The position numbers and the translations under genes were made by a program. The notes beneath the pieces were generated by a model. It made no database searches. It was not told where the DNA came from and saw only the letters and a list, made by a program, of their open reading frames with translations. From NCBI GenBank assembly GCA_013112555.1, contig JABFGK010000001.1:186001-250000 (forward strand): DNA of 64,000 bases. The letters run 5' to 3'. This DNA is from Planctomycetota bacterium (GTDB taxonomy: Bacteria > Planctomycetota > Phycisphaerae > Phycisphaerales > UBA5793). Shown here piece by piece: positions 17,087 through 26,296 of the stretch; the stretch's first letter is position 1, and each line of letters opens with the position of its first letter.

Positions 17087-19045
17087 ATGTCCAAGATCAT
17101 CGGAATTGACCTCGGCACCACGAACTCGGTCGTGGCCGTCATGGAAGCCGGCGAGCCGAAAGTGCTCATCAACTCCTCCGGCAACCGGACCACACCGTCC
17201 ATCGTTGCCTTTACCGACAAAGGCGAGCGCCTGGTCGGTCAGACTGCCAAGCACCAGCAAGTGACGAATCCGCGGAACACCGTCTTCTCCATCAAGCGCT
17301 TCATGGGCCGGCGGCACCATGAGGTCGGCGAAGAGGAGAAGAGCGTTCCCTACGAGGTTGTGGGCGGCTCCGATGAACTCGTGCAGGTGAAGGTCAGAGA
17401 CAAGACGTACAACCCGCCGGAAATCTCGGCCATGATTCTGCAGGAACTCAAGAAGACCGCAGAGGATTATCTGGGTGAGAAAGTCGAGCAGGCCGTCATC
17501 ACCGTGCCGGCCTACTTCAACGATGCTCAGCGACAGGCAACCAAGGATGCCGGCGAGATTGCAGGGCTCAAGGTCGAACGCATCATCAACGAGCCGACGG
17601 CAGCGGCCCTGGCCTACGGCCTGGAGAAGAAGGCCAATGAGAAGATTGCCGTCTTCGACTTCGGCGGCGGGACCTTCGATATCTCCATTCTCGACATCGG
17701 CGACGGCGTCTTCGAGGTGCTGTCCACCAATGGCGATACCCACCTCGGCGGCGATGACGTCGACCAGCGGATCATCGACTTTGTCGCTGATGAGTTCCGC
17801 AAGAAGGAGGGGATCGACATCCGCAAGGATGCGATGGCCCTGCAACGCCTCAAGGAGGCAGCCGAGAAGGCCAAGTGCGAACTGTCGACGATGCAGGAAA
17901 CATCGATCAACCTGCCGTTCATTACGGCTGACCAATCCGGTCCCAAGCACCTTCAGGAAACGCTGAGCCGCGCGAAGTTTGAATCGATCTGTGAGAGCCT
18001 GTTCAATCGGCTCAAGGATCCATGCCGAACCGCGATCCAGGACGCAAAACTCCAGCCCGGTGATGTGGCTGAAGTCGTCCTCGTCGGCGGTTCGACCCGT
18101 ATCCCGATGGTCCAGCAGATTGCCAGGGAACTCTTCGGCGGCAAGGAGCCGAACCGCTCCATCAACCCCGATGAGGTGGTGGCTATCGGTGCAGCAATCC
18201 AGGGCGGCGTCCTGCAGGGCGAGGTCAAGGACATCCTGCTGCTCGACGTCACTCCGCTGTCGCTCGGCGTCGAGACGCTCGGCGGCGTCATGACCCGGCT
18301 CATCGAGAAGAACACAACGATCCCGACTTCGAAGAAGGAAGTCTTTTCCACCGCAGCCGACGGACAGACCGAAGTGACCATCAACGTGCTGCAGGGCGAA
18401 CGTGAGTTTGCTTCGGATAACCGGAAACTCGGCCAGTTCAACCTGACCGGGATCCCGCCGGCCCCGCGCGGCATGCCGCAGATCGAAGTCGAGTTTAATA
18501 TCGACGCCAACGGTATTCTTAATGTGTCCGCAACCGATAAGGCCTCCGGCAAGTCACAGCACATTGAGATCAAGGGATCGTCCGGGCTGTCGGATGATGA
18601 GATCGATCGCATGAAGCGCGAGGCGGAGGAGCACTCCGAAGAAGATAAGGCGCGACGTGAACTGATCGACCTGAAGAACCAGGCTGAGACAGTGCTGCAC
18701 ACCGCCCGGAAGAACCTCGAGGAGTACGGCGACAAGGTGTCATCCGAGTCGCGCGGCGACATCGAGGCAGCGGTCAGCAATCTCGAATCGAAACTCAAGG
18801 GCGATGACAAGGGTGCGATCGAGGCAGCGTTGAAGCAACTCGAAAGCGCATCGATGGAACTCGGCAAGGCAATGTACGAAGCCCAGGCAGCCAATGTCGG
18901 CGCTGCCGACCCAGCCGCTGCTGCCGCCGCCGAGGGTGGCCAGGATTCGTCAGCCGGCCAGGCATCGACGGCAACCGCCGACGGTGCGAGTGGGAAGTCA
19001 GGCGACGATGTCATTGACGCTGAGTATGAAGTGAAGGACGACTAG
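17087..19045 (+). CDS. dnaK: Chaperone DnaK (Hsp70)
   Basis: 652 residues, full length. The ATPase domain starts [19 protein letters not shown] (4-22), followed by the signature [19 protein letters not shown] (about 189) and [17 protein letters not shown] (about 330). The substrate-binding domain has the linker [16 protein letters not shown] (about 383) and the helical lid. The tail is Ala/Gly-rich and ends in DAEYEVKDD, which parallels the usual acidic DnaK ending. It folds and protects proteins together with DnaJ and GrpE, neither of which is adjacent. The REP cluster begins 20 bases after the stop. Confidence 0.98.
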   Translation: MSKIIGIDLGTTNSVVAVMEAGEPKVLINSSGNRTTPSIVAFTDKGERLVGQTAKHQQVTNPRNTVFSIKRFMGRRHHEVGEEEKSVPYEVVGGSDELVQVKVRDKTYNPPEISAMILQELKKTAEDYLGEKVEQAVITVPAYFNDAQRQATKDAGEIAGLKVERIINEPTAAALAYGLEKKANEKIAVFDFGGGTFDISILDIGDGVFEVLSTNGDTHLGGDDVDQRIIDFVADEFRKKEGIDIRKDAMALQRLKEAAEKAKCELSTMQETSINLPFITADQSGPKHLQETLSRAKFESICESLFNRLKDPCRTAIQDAKLQPGDVAEVVLVGGSTRIPMVQQIARELFGGKEPNRSINPDEVVAIGAAIQGGVLQGEVKDILLLDVTPLSLGVETLGGVMTRLIEKNTTIPTSKKEVFSTAADGQTEVTINVLQGEREFASDNRKLGQFNLTGIPPAPRGMPQIEVEFNIDANGILNVSATDKASGKSQHIEIKGSSGLSDDEIDRMKREAEEHSEEDKARRELIDLKNQAETVLHTARKNLEEYGDKVSSESRGDIEAAVSNLESKLKGDDKGAIEAALKQLESASMELGKAMYEAQAANVGAADPAAAAAAEGGQDSSAGQASTATADGASGKSGDDVIDAEYEVKDD

Positions 19046-19065
19046 GCGGCGTGATATGGTCGGAT

Positions 19066-19249
19066 ACCCCAGGGATGGGAATCCCTGGGCTTGATACATG
19101 CATATGGTCGAATAAGCCCACGGATTCGTGAGGGGGAGGTCCGTGGGGTGAACTTGGCTTCAGCGCTGCTACCCCCCCAGGGATGGGAATCCCTGGGCTT
19201 GAACTACCGGTACTGTCCGACAAGCCCACGGATTCCTATCCGTGGGGTT
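19066..19249. repeat. Cluster of four REP palindromes in two inverted pairs, 3' side of the RAYT gene
   Basis: Order: type B 19066-19093, type A' 19114-19149, type B 19174-19201, type A 19221-19249. Each B faces an A with about 20 bases between, a BIME-like arrangement. Type B has stem CCCAGGGAT/ATCCCTGGG, type A has CCCACGGAT/ATCCGTGGG. A' keeps CCCACGGA/TCCGTGGG but has a loop widened to about 15 bases. The last palindrome contains the stop codon of the RAYT gene, so its final residues are encoded by REP sequence. Confidence 0.9.
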
Positions 19250-19715
19250 CCTCGCGTGCTACGGACGTCCACACGTATGCGCCTTGCTCTCGATGTCGCA
19301 TAATGTACCAAAACGTCCGTACCTGATGTTCGTGATCTCTGATCCGTAGGCACTGGTCGCGCGTGGCCCACACGCCGCCGGGCCGAACCAACCTCGCATT
19401 TGACAATTGGCGGGCTGCATATCTTCTCGCCTGTCCCATCCAATGTCGGGCCTCCGGATCAGGGAAACGCGCGAGCACGTGGCAATGATGATTATCGATC
19501 GCCAATGCCAGGACATCGACGCCGTAGTAGATCAGGCTGGACCTCAACGCCTCTGCTGCCACCTCCCGAGCCTGGACTGATAAGCGCACCGGACGGCGAC
19601 GCATTACATTCTGTGAATATGAGTGAAACGCCTGTCGATTGGGACTGTCGGCCGGTGGTGCGTTGTAATCGCCATCCACATGCCCGCGGTGATGTCGCGT
19701 CCGCCAGCCTCTTTC
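19236..19715 (-). pseudogene. REP-associated tyrosine transposase (RAYT, Y1 HUH type), 3' part
   Basis: Residues 30-188 of a Y1 transposase-like protein whose first part is on the other side of the IS5-like element (21222-21314). The HUH metal motif is in AIDNHHCHVLARF. The conserved C-terminal block RDQCLRIRDHEHQVRTFWYI split and following MRHREQGAYVW contains the expected helix with the catalytic tyrosine (FWYI). Joining the two parts at the duplicated GAAAGA restores the reading frame exactly (GDER|GW), giving 188 residues. RAYTs bind and process REP hairpins. Interrupted by the insertion, the gene should now be inactive unless the element excises or an internal start is used. Confidence 0.85.
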
Positions 19716-21221
19716 GTCGACCCTGAAAAACACCGCCGATCAGGCGATTTTGAACCGCGGGTGATGGTTTGGCCAACGCAATAGGTGCCAGAGCCAGGCG
19801 AAGTTGAGCTGGAACGTCTGTTCGACGCCACGTGCGCATCGCAAGAGCCGAAGCAGCTTGCGGAAGTTCGCTCCCGCCGCCGCCAGCACCACGTTGATTG
19901 CATCCCCGGCCAGGCCCTTGAGGTAGCAACGTCCCAGACGACTCTCCGATTTCGCGTGCCCAATCTTCGGTTCGATCGCACTGCGTCGCTTGCGACGCTT
20001 CCGTTGAACTCGCGTCGCCCGCTTGCTTCCACGGCCGGCAATGTGTACCGCCGCCTCGCCTTCGTAATCGTGACCCCGATATCCCTTGTCAACATACGCA
20101 TCAGTCAGCGCAACGCCAGTGTTTGATTCGACACGACATAAGGTCGCATTCAGCGTATGACCATCGTACGGGTTCCCTTCGCACAACATGGCCGCCACGA
20201 ACCAGTTCCCTCGATTCGTCGTCGCCAAGGCCACCTTCTGACCAAACTCATAGCGCCTGTGCGCCTTGCCCTTGCTGATGCAGCACACCTCCGGCTCGTG
20301 CAGCGAATATAACTTGTTCGAGTCGCTCGGTCGTTGATCGATCAACCGTTGACACCGTCCCAGCAACATCGACAACTCTTCATCTCGGCTCGATGGCGGT
20401 GCTTTGCGTTCGATGTCACGGACCAAACGCCCCACGTACGTCCGGAGTTGACGCAACGACCGACGCATTCGCTTGAACTGCTTCGCGTGCGCGTATCGAC
20501 CGGCCTTTACCGCAGCCCGTTTGCCCACTCGAACATACGACTGGCGCAGCACGATATCGCGTCCCTTGGCGGCCCGAACCAGCTTCACAATTGACCGGTA
20601 CAACAGCTTCGAGTCGGTCGGGTGCGTGATGTTCTTTTCCTGCACCGTCGTGTCCACGTTCACATGGGTCAACTCACGTTCGCTCAATCGATGGTGTTTC
20701 ACCGCCACCTCGATGGTCTGTTTCAACAACTCATTAAGTTTCGCTTCACCCACACGATTTCGCCATTTGGTCATCGTCGTGGGATGAATCGGACACTCGT
20801 GCTGCAAGTGCGTGTATCCGCAGAAATACTGCCAGTACGGGTTCTCCACCCAGCGGCTCGACGACCGACTCGTCCGATTCGTTGAACGCGTGTTTGAGGT
20901 AGATCAGGCCGACCATCAAACGCGTGGCCTTGGCCGGGGCACCCACCGACTCACAGAAGAACTCGCCGAACGATTGATCGAAGTGATCCCAGTCGACCTG
21001 CTTCGATAACTTGATCAGCGGATGGGTCGGATTGAGCAGTTGATCGAAATGAGATTGGAACAGGAACAGCTCATCATCAGGCTGGGCTTGGGGCTTCATC
21101 CGTGACTCCGAATTTGCAAGGTTTCGGAACGTATCCCTACAATATCCTGCAAAGTATGCCACATCCCGAAGCCACTTTCAACCTGGATTCACCGATCAAA
21201 TCGAATTATTCAGGGGCGACT
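19716..21221 (-). mobile_element. IS5-family-like insertion sequence inserted in the RAYT gene
   Basis: 1506 bases with terminal inverted repeats: GTCGACCCTGAAAAA at the left end and, read inward from the right, GTCGCCCCTGAATAA (13 of 15 identical). It is flanked by 6-base direct repeats TCTTTC at 19710-19715 and 21222-21227. Removing the element and one repeat restores the RAYT frame, which confirms the borders. It carries one transposase gene on the minus strand, in the same direction as the disrupted gene. The transposase has a one-base frameshift. Confidence 0.92.
19740..21099 (-). pseudogene. IS5-family transposase, frameshifted
   Basis: The ATG at 21099 (MKPQAQPDDELFLFQSHFDQ) opens the DUF772-type N-terminal domain, with VGLIYLKHAFNESDESVVE at its end. 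The frame then shifts near 20855-20858, where one extra C turns the expected VVERWVENPYWQYFCG into another frame. From about 20849 the second frame continues (NPYWQYFCGYTHLQHECPIH) through the DDE_Tnp_1 domain, with VNVDTTVQEKNI (first Asp), YVDKGYRGHDYEG (second Asp) and RRRKRRSAIEPKIGHAKSE split (Glu) to the stop at 19740. Apart from the shift the protein is complete. Programmed frameshifting is not usual for this subgroup and no slippery run is seen at the site, so I call it broken or misread. Confidence 0.85.
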
Positions 21222-21314
21222 CTTTCATCACCCGGCAACCAGGTGCCGTAGGTCGTGCTGATGCAGTGAAACCAATAACGCGGTGCGCGTTCTGATTGGG
21301 TACTCGGGCCCATG
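21222..21314 (-). pseudogene. RAYT transposase, 5' part
   Basis: The ATG at 21314 starts MGPSTQSERAPRYWFHCIST, continuing TYGTWLPGDER up to the insertion point. The motif aromatic-x-[TS]-x-TYGTWLPGD-x-RGW opens this planctomycete-type Y1 transposase family, and the missing GW is supplied by the part at 19236-19715. Beyond the repeat TCTTTC the frame runs into the IS and stops within seven codons. Confidence 0.85.
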
Positions 21315-21354
21315 TTTGTATTATGTTAGGATACGAATGGAATGTCAAGTCATA

Positions 21355-21438
21355 CCCCAGGGATGGGAATCCCTGGGCTTGAAATTCACATCCATTCGTG
21401 GCAAGCCCACGGATTCGTGAGGTGAGGGCCGTGGGGCG
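21355..21438. repeat. REP inverted pair on the 5' side of the RAYT gene
   Basis: Type B at 21355-21382 and wide-loop type A' at 21403-21438, separated by 20 bases, the same arrangement as on the other side of the RAYT gene. A' here keeps CCCACGG/CCGTGGG. The pair lies between the RAYT start and the stop of the ankyrin gene at 21442. Confidence 0.9.
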
Positions 21439-21441
21439 GGC

Positions 21442-23409
21442 CTACCACGTCTCTTCCGCATCCTTCAGTATCTGTATTATCTCCTCAACTTCCGCTGTGT
21501 CTTGTCCCCCGATCGCCCACTCCGTAATCGCTCTCTCTGCATGATCGCGGGCCGTCATCCCCTGAGCATCCATGATCATCGGGTCGGCGCCTGCCGCCAG
21601 CAAGTATCGAACGGCCGCCACGTCAACCCAGGTGGCCCCTGCTCTTTGCATTAACACCGTCTGGTCGGTGCTGTTTTGTTGCGCATTCAGATCAATATCG
21701 AGCGTCATGAGATATGTTGCCAACTCCGCATCAGATGCCCAGTCACCAATAAAAAGAATGGTCTCGCCGGTATTGGACTTCATGGTCGGGTCGCACCCTG
21801 CACCGATCAGCAAGTCCATCATTTCGATGTCAGGACGCCACATCGCTTCGAAGAGCAGCCCCTCGCCTCGCGCAGAGTACATGATCGCAGCAGGTGCCCC
21901 AAGTTCCAGCAGGAATGATACCAGTTCGACATTACCGCTGATCACAGCCTGCTCCACAATATCCTTGTCTCGGTCCCGGTAGTCAGCGCCTGCCTCAAGT
22001 AACATCATCACAAGGTCGAGGTGCCCGGTCCGGGCTGCATACATAAGAGGCGAGGGACCGGCAATAGGACCGTCTACATCCGCCCCGGCATCGATGAGCA
22101 TGCGGACAACATCTGCCGCTCCATTGCGCGCTGCCCAGCCGAGCGCCGACGTACTGAACGCCACGCTCTCAAGATCAGGGTGGTGATCAAGCAATGCCCT
22201 GATCGCATTCCGTGGCGGCTCTTGATAGGGTGAGAAGCAGCAGACCACGAGTGGGCTCATTCCAAACCGATCCACGGCATTAACATCCGCACCAAGCCGC
22301 ACCAGCGCATACACTGCGTCTGCATTGTCATACTTTGCAGCCCAATGGAGTGCCGTCCAGTCGTTCTTGTCGCATGCATCCATGTCGGCGCCATGCGCCG
22401 CCAGGGCCTCAATAGACTCGACGCTGCCGCCAAGGGCTGCCCACATGAGCGGAGTCGTGTCATGCAGGTCGCTCGGCCCGCTCGTGATCAACTCGTTGGT
22501 TGTCGTACCTGACCGGAGATGCCGTTCGAGTCTGTCAATGTCCCCGTCGCGAGCGGCAAGATGAATGCGATGCGGCCCCCAGGGCGCCCGGTGGGACATA
22601 TAGCCGATCGCGGATTCCGTCAGAAGCAGCGCGACAAGGAGCAGGCCGACCGTGACCGTCGTGCGAGATGTAATGAGCGGGAGCCGCCGGCCGATGGGCC
22701 AGCCGCACTCAGAGCACCTGTTGCTCTCACTTCCGTGCAAGTCGTAGGCACAACGCTGGCACCGGCCGTGTCGAAATCGTCTCGCATTGCGCACCAGAAA
22801 CGGTGCCAGGCCAAGCAGTATCAGCAACGCCCACACGCCGGTCCAGACCAGCAGGTCAAGTACAAACCCCGTCGGGCAGATGAGAAATGGCAGTGCCTGG
22901 CCTCGATACCACATGAGGGGCGTGGCCAGGTTGTTGGGTGACTGTGCATTGGCCAGCGTCCCACCCAACACCCCGGATGCATCAATGTCGCGCCAGGGCA
23001 GGCGTACATGTGCTGCACTCCAATGGCAATGCAGGCTGCGGAAGGGCCACCCTGCAACTTGCTCAAACGCGCAGGCCATCTCCGTTGCGGGAGGTGATTC
23101 GAGCACGCTCCAGGGCGGGACGAGCCAGGCAGAGTCGTCAACATTATCGAAGGTCAAGTCCGCCTGCGCAGAATACGCGTTTCGCATGTCACTGCCAAAG
23201 CCTGATGCTGCAGCGATTACCCAGCCGGTATCCGTCCTGCGCAGTTTGTGATACACATACTCCCGCCCCGGCCAATCCCAAGACGCACACACCCACGCCA
23301 CACCCACCGTTGTCGCGGCACCGAGCAGCAGTAGCAACAACAACAGCAGAATCAGGGCGGTGCAGGCTCGGTATCGTGATGGTGGGTGACGTGGATGGGC
23401 CATCTGCAT
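21442..23409 (-). CDS. Membrane protein with zinc-ribbon-like motif and ankyrin repeats
   Basis: 655 residues. A first membrane helix (ALILLLLLLLLLGAATTVGV, about 18-37) and an extracytoplasmic part of about 130 residues come before a second helix (LLVWTGVWALLILLGLAPFL, about 187). A short cytoplasmic zinc-ribbon-like stretch follows (CQRCAYDLHGSESNRCSECG, about 221-240). This motif recurs in planctomycete membrane proteins. A third helix then leads to about ten ankyrin repeats from residue 285 (for example TPLMWAALGGSVESIEALAA and DWTALHWAAKYDNADAVYAL). Ankyrin repeats bind protein partners; the partner is unknown. The ORF start MQMAHPRH allows Met1 or Met3. Confidence 0.8.
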   Translation of the reverse strand: MQMAHPRHPPSRYRACTALILLLLLLLLLGAATTVGVAWVCASWDWPGREYVYHKLRRTDTGWVIAAASGFGSDMRNAYSAQADLTFDNVDDSAWLVPPWSVLESPPATEMACAFEQVAGWPFRSLHCHWSAAHVRLPWRDIDASGVLGGTLANAQSPNNLATPLMWYRGQALPFLICPTGFVLDLLVWTGVWALLILLGLAPFLVRNARRFRHGRCQRCAYDLHGSESNRCSECGWPIGRRLPLITSRTTVTVGLLLVALLLTESAIGYMSHRAPWGPHRIHLAARDGDIDRLERHLRSGTTTNELITSGPSDLHDTTPLMWAALGGSVESIEALAAHGADMDACDKNDWTALHWAAKYDNADAVYALVRLGADVNAVDRFGMSPLVVCCFSPYQEPPRNAIRALLDHHPDLESVAFSTSALGWAARNGAADVVRMLIDAGADVDGPIAGPSPLMYAARTGHLDLVMMLLEAGADYRDRDKDIVEQAVISGNVELVSFLLELGAPAAIMYSARGEGLLFEAMWRPDIEMMDLLIGAGCDPTMKSNTGETILFIGDWASDAELATYLMTLDIDLNAQQNSTDQTVLMQRAGATWVDVAAVRYLLAAGADPMIMDAQGMTARDHAERAITEWAIGGQDTAEVEEIIQILKDAEETW

Positions 23410-23653
23410 CCGATTCTACAGCCGCTGCACAGCCCGGGACTCCAATTCGGCCTCCTTGTCGGAAGCGACCTCGGATCAGACAAGCCGCCTCGTCCGGCCC
23501 GCACATCTCCTATTTTTCTCCACTTGCCCGCCCCTTGCCACCTGACCGCACGGGTGTGATCGTGTACACTATCAGCAGCAGCCTATAACACAGAGAGGGT
23601 GGCTCGTGTCATCGGGTGAGCGTGGCTCCTTTATTCCTCTGCGATTCCACTAC

Positions 23654-23866
23654 ATGCTGCGCTGTGCGTGCGCGCTCGCAGCCAGCGTGTGTATTCTGGC
23701 GTCCATGACCGGATGTGCCAAGACGCTGTTCTACGATGATGCAGACCGCACCCAGTTTGATCAGTACGACCGCATGAGGGGCAACTACGCACCGAAGTCT
23801 GAGACCGACATTTACGGCCGAAAGCAGCCGGCCCTGCGAGCGCGGCTCGGGCGACACAACCATTAG
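23654..23866 (+). CDS. Small lipoprotein, conserved-type, function unknown
   Basis: From the ATG at 23654 (MLRCACALAASVCILASM) the protein has about 70 residues with a signal peptide and the lipobox SMTGC, so it should be lipid-anchored at the cysteine. The mature part (KTLFYDDADRTQFDQYDRMR, then PKSETDIYGRKQPALRARL) resembles short planctomycete lipoproteins with an R-x-Q-[FY]-x-x-Y-x-R-x-R-x-x-Y pattern known to me only as hypothetical. An upstream ATG at 23606 in the same frame would put an unlikely charged stretch before the signal. Confidence 0.65.
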   Translation: MLRCACALAASVCILASMTGCAKTLFYDDADRTQFDQYDRMRGNYAPKSETDIYGRKQPALRARLGRHNH

Positions 23867-24115
23867 TGAAGGGGTTGAGCAATAACCGCATCAGACGTGA
23901 TCGATGTCGTTACCCAGCCCGCAAAGAAGGAACAATCTTCGGACAACCGACGAAACGACTCATAGAGACTGTAGAAGTTTCTGCCGGGAATCCGACAATA
24001 GTAGTGCGATGGCATGTCGCAAACTGACCGTTGCGTTGCCTCTCGATTGAGGTATTCTGTAACAGGGGCACGTTCGAAGGGAGTCGCCGATCGTGAGGCG
24101 CGAAGGAGCGAGTGA

Positions 24116-24775
24116 GTGAATACGAAGGCCTCGCCTCATCGACGATCAATGGTTGTTTGGGTTTCGTTCGCGATCACCATGACAATCGTAGGCGGTTTCC
24201 TCGTCATCACCGACCCGGCCCCGGCCCCTCCCCTCAGTTCATTTGCAGCCATGGATGTCTCCCAGGCGAGCCCACGGACCGTTTTTGATACGGCCGTCGA
24301 CGTCCAGCGAGAAGACCGCTGGCTCGACATCGTCATCCACGATTCCGGACTCGCACACGGCAGCGTCGAAGCCATGGCACGCGAGCATCAGGCCCGCGGC
24401 CTCCACGGCCTGGGCTACCACTTCCTGATCGGTAACGGAAACGGCATGGGCGACGGGGAACTCCACGTCGGCTACCGCTGGAATGAGCAACTGGCCGGGG
24501 CTCACGCACTCGGTCCCCAGGCAAACCAGTTGAACCAGCATGCCATCGGCATCTGCCTGATCGGCAACGGCAACCGCCGGCCGTTCACCCAGGCACAGAT
24601 CGATCGCCTGCTCCGCCTCGTCGTCGGCCTCCAGAAGGAACTGGGCATCCCCCTCGACCACGTCCGGCTCCATCGGGACGTCACGTCCGGTGTTAACAGC
24701 CCCGGACGCCTGTTCCCCACCGACTTCTTCCTCCGCCTGAGTTCTCTGGGTAACACAGCCAACCAGGGCGGGTAA
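24116..24775 (+). CDS. N-acetylmuramoyl-L-alanine amidase (Amidase_2/PGRP family), membrane-anchored
   Basis: 219 residues from a GTG at 24116, chosen because GAAGGAG lies nine bases upstream. A single N-terminal helix (MVVWVSFAITMTIVGGFLVI, about 12-31) anchors or exports it. The amidase domain shows LDIVIHDSG (zinc His), GLGYHFLIGNGNGMGDGELH, GAHALG, AIGICLIGN and VRLHRDVTSGVNSPGRLFP with a second zinc His and the usual distal ligand region. It would cut the bond between muramic acid and L-Ala in the cell wall. The stop overlaps the start of a REP palindrome that separates it from convergent rlmE. Confidence 0.85.
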   Translation: MNTKASPHRRSMVVWVSFAITMTIVGGFLVITDPAPAPPLSSFAAMDVSQASPRTVFDTAVDVQREDRWLDIVIHDSGLAHGSVEAMAREHQARGLHGLGYHFLIGNGNGMGDGELHVGYRWNEQLAGAHALGPQANQLNQHAIGICLIGNGNRRPFTQAQIDRLLRLVVGLQKELGIPLDHVRLHRDVTSGVNSPGRLFPTDFFLRLSSLGNTANQGG

Positions 24776-24801
24776 AGCCCACGGATTCCAATCCGTGGGG
24801 T
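24775..24801. repeat. REP palindrome, type A, between convergent genes
   Basis: Stem CCCACGGAT/ATCCGTGGG with loop TCCA, filling most of the 32 bases between the convergent amidase and rlmE stops. It could act as a bidirectional transcript end. Confidence 0.9.
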
Positions 24802-24807
24802 GCCGTA

Positions 24808-25467
24808 TCACCTCCCCCGTCTCGGCGCATACCCCTTGCCCACCACATACATCTCGCTCGAAACCGCCCGTGATGCCTTCGGCTTGAATGACTTCACCGA
24901 CGCACACACAGCCTTGCATTCATCCAGGAAGCTGCGGTACTGCTCGCCGTCGAACACTTTGACAGCCAGATTCCCCCCGGGAGCCAGCACCTCGGGTAGA
25001 AGATCCAGCACGCGCCGGGCCAGTGCCACCGACCGTAGATGGTCCGTCGGCTTGTGCCCCGTCGTGGCTTCCATCATGTCGGACAACACGACGTCAAAGA
25101 GGGGGGGGCTCGGCTGCCCACCGTCTGCCTCGTGATCGGCTGTCCCCAGGAGGTCGGGTGCCGTCAGGGCAAACACATCGGCTTCGATGGCCAGCACTCG
25201 GTCATCGCAGAAACGAGGCCGGGCGCTCGGCTTTGGCTGAAGATCGACGCCGACGACACAGCCGCCGTGCTTCATCGGGCCGATCGCCTGACAGGCAACC
25301 TGCAGCCACGCTCCCGGGTAGTACCCCAGATCCAGGACGCGGTCACCCGGACGAATCAGCCCGTGCTTCTCTTGAATTTCAATGAGTTTGTAGGCCGAGC
25401 GGGCGACATAGCCTGCCTTCCGGGCCAATCGAAAATAATGATCCTGGACTTCGCGCTGCCGACTCAT
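24808..25467 (-). CDS. rlmE: 23S rRNA 2'-O-ribose U2552 methyltransferase (RlmE/FtsJ family)
   Basis: 219 residues. The catalytic K-D-K-E set is visible: Lys in YVARSAYKLIEI (about 28), Asp in FDVVLSDMM (about 130), Lys in LAVKVFDGEQY (about 170) and Glu in SRAVSSEMYVVG (about 206). The SAM motif is RVLDLGYYPGAWLQV (about 43-57), with GYYPGAW in place of the common GAAPGGW. It methylates U2552 of 23S rRNA during large-subunit assembly. It lies 23 bases after a protein of unknown function on the same strand. Confidence 0.92.
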   Translation of the reverse strand: MSRQREVQDHYFRLARKAGYVARSAYKLIEIQEKHGLIRPGDRVLDLGYYPGAWLQVACQAIGPMKHGGCVVGVDLQPKPSARPRFCDDRVLAIEADVFALTAPDLLGTADHEADGGQPSPPLFDVVLSDMMEATTGHKPTDHLRSVALARRVLDLLPEVLAPGGNLAVKVFDGEQYRSFLDECKAVCASVKSFKPKASRAVSSEMYVVGKGYAPRRGR

Positions 25468-25490
25468 GATTCATCGTAGACGCGACCTGC

Positions 25491-26255
25491 TCACGCAGTG
25501 GCATCAGCGTCTTCGGAATCGATCGTCTTCTCGCGCGCTGCCTCAGCGGCCGTCTCGGCCAGTGCCCGATGCAACTCCTCTGACTCGGGGAGTGAGTCCA
25601 GCAGATCCATCAGGTTATTGACGCGGCGCGGGGCAGACCGATGCTCGTCAATGGAGTCGAGGGCTGCGTCGGTCAACGAATCGATCGCTGCCAGGCACCA
25701 GGCCACCGTGTGCTCATCGTCTTTGGGCTGCTTGACGAGCGTGCGGATAATGGTCGGCCCGACGGATACGACCGGCAGCAACCCCATCTGCGTCACCGGT
25801 TCGCGCGCGATGGCGATGATTGGTATCCCGCTGTCGAACGCATAGTTGGACAGGCTCCTTGCATCGGCGCCGACGTTGGGCGGGGTGATGATGTAGCAGC
25901 CGGGCACGAGCGCTTCGAGTACCGGTTCAACGGCCCCGTCGATCACCTGGATCATCCCGGCCTCGGCAGCCATCAGGCGTCGCTGGCGTCGCGCCTCCTG
26001 GAGCGGCAATGCGATGCGGGACAGACCGGCAAAGTCGCCCTCTTCCCAGGCCGTATGAAGACACTCGTTGGCCAACCGCTCTGCTTCGAAATACTGGCCG
26101 CGTTGTAAGGCTGCGGTGGCCTGCTCCATCGGAGTGGCTGATCTGATTTGCTTCTTCGTCTTCTTTGTGGTTGTCACAGCCGATTGATCCTTCTTGGGTG
26201 CCCTGCCTTGCCTTGCTGCCTTTTTCTTGCCCATTCGGACACACCCATCTGTCAT
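25491..26255 (-). CDS. Protein of unknown function
   Basis: 254 residues; I do not recognise it. The basic N-terminal stretch MGKKKAARQGRAPKKDQ (the ATG at residue 8 is the likelier start) is followed by a TPR-like helical segment (TPMEQATAALQRGQYFEAER, about 42-61). A globular part follows with CYIITPPNVGADARSL and IPIIAIAREP, then an acidic C-terminus. Basic tail plus TPR-like helices suggest a protein- or nucleic-acid-binding role, but this is only an inference. It sits between rlmE and another unknown gene on the same strand. Confidence 0.7.
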   Translation of the reverse strand: MTDGCVRMGKKKAARQGRAPKKDQSAVTTTKKTKKQIRSATPMEQATAALQRGQYFEAERLANECLHTAWEEGDFAGLSRIALPLQEARRQRRLMAAEAGMIQVIDGAVEPVLEALVPGCYIITPPNVGADARSLSNYAFDSGIPIIAIAREPVTQMGLLPVVSVGPTIIRTLVKQPKDDEHTVAWCLAAIDSLTDAALDSIDEHRSAPRRVNNLMDLLDSLPESEELHRALAETAAEAAREKTIDSEDADATA

Positions 26256-26296
26256 CTCAATCGGAGGAATCAGCCCCGGCCTTCAGTACGCAGTAC

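Noticed and set aside
16889-17950. Long open frame (353 codons) on the minus strand across the dnaK start
   Set aside because: Its sequence is the antisense of the DnaK ATPase domain; the composition is artefactual.
17953-19014. Long open frame (353 codons) antisense to dnaK
   Set aside because: It mirrors dnaK codon by codon, has a Ser/Pro-rich composition typical of antisense frames in GC-rich genes, and no domain.
19066-19249. Regularly spaced palindromes resembling a CRISPR array
   Set aside because: Repeats alternate in orientation, spacers are only about 20 bases and repeated in pattern, and no cas gene is near; they are REP pairs.
20820-20880. Programmed frameshift in the IS5-like transposase
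   Set aside because: No slippery A or T run at the junction and this IS5 subgroup normally uses one continuous frame; a single inserted C is simpler.
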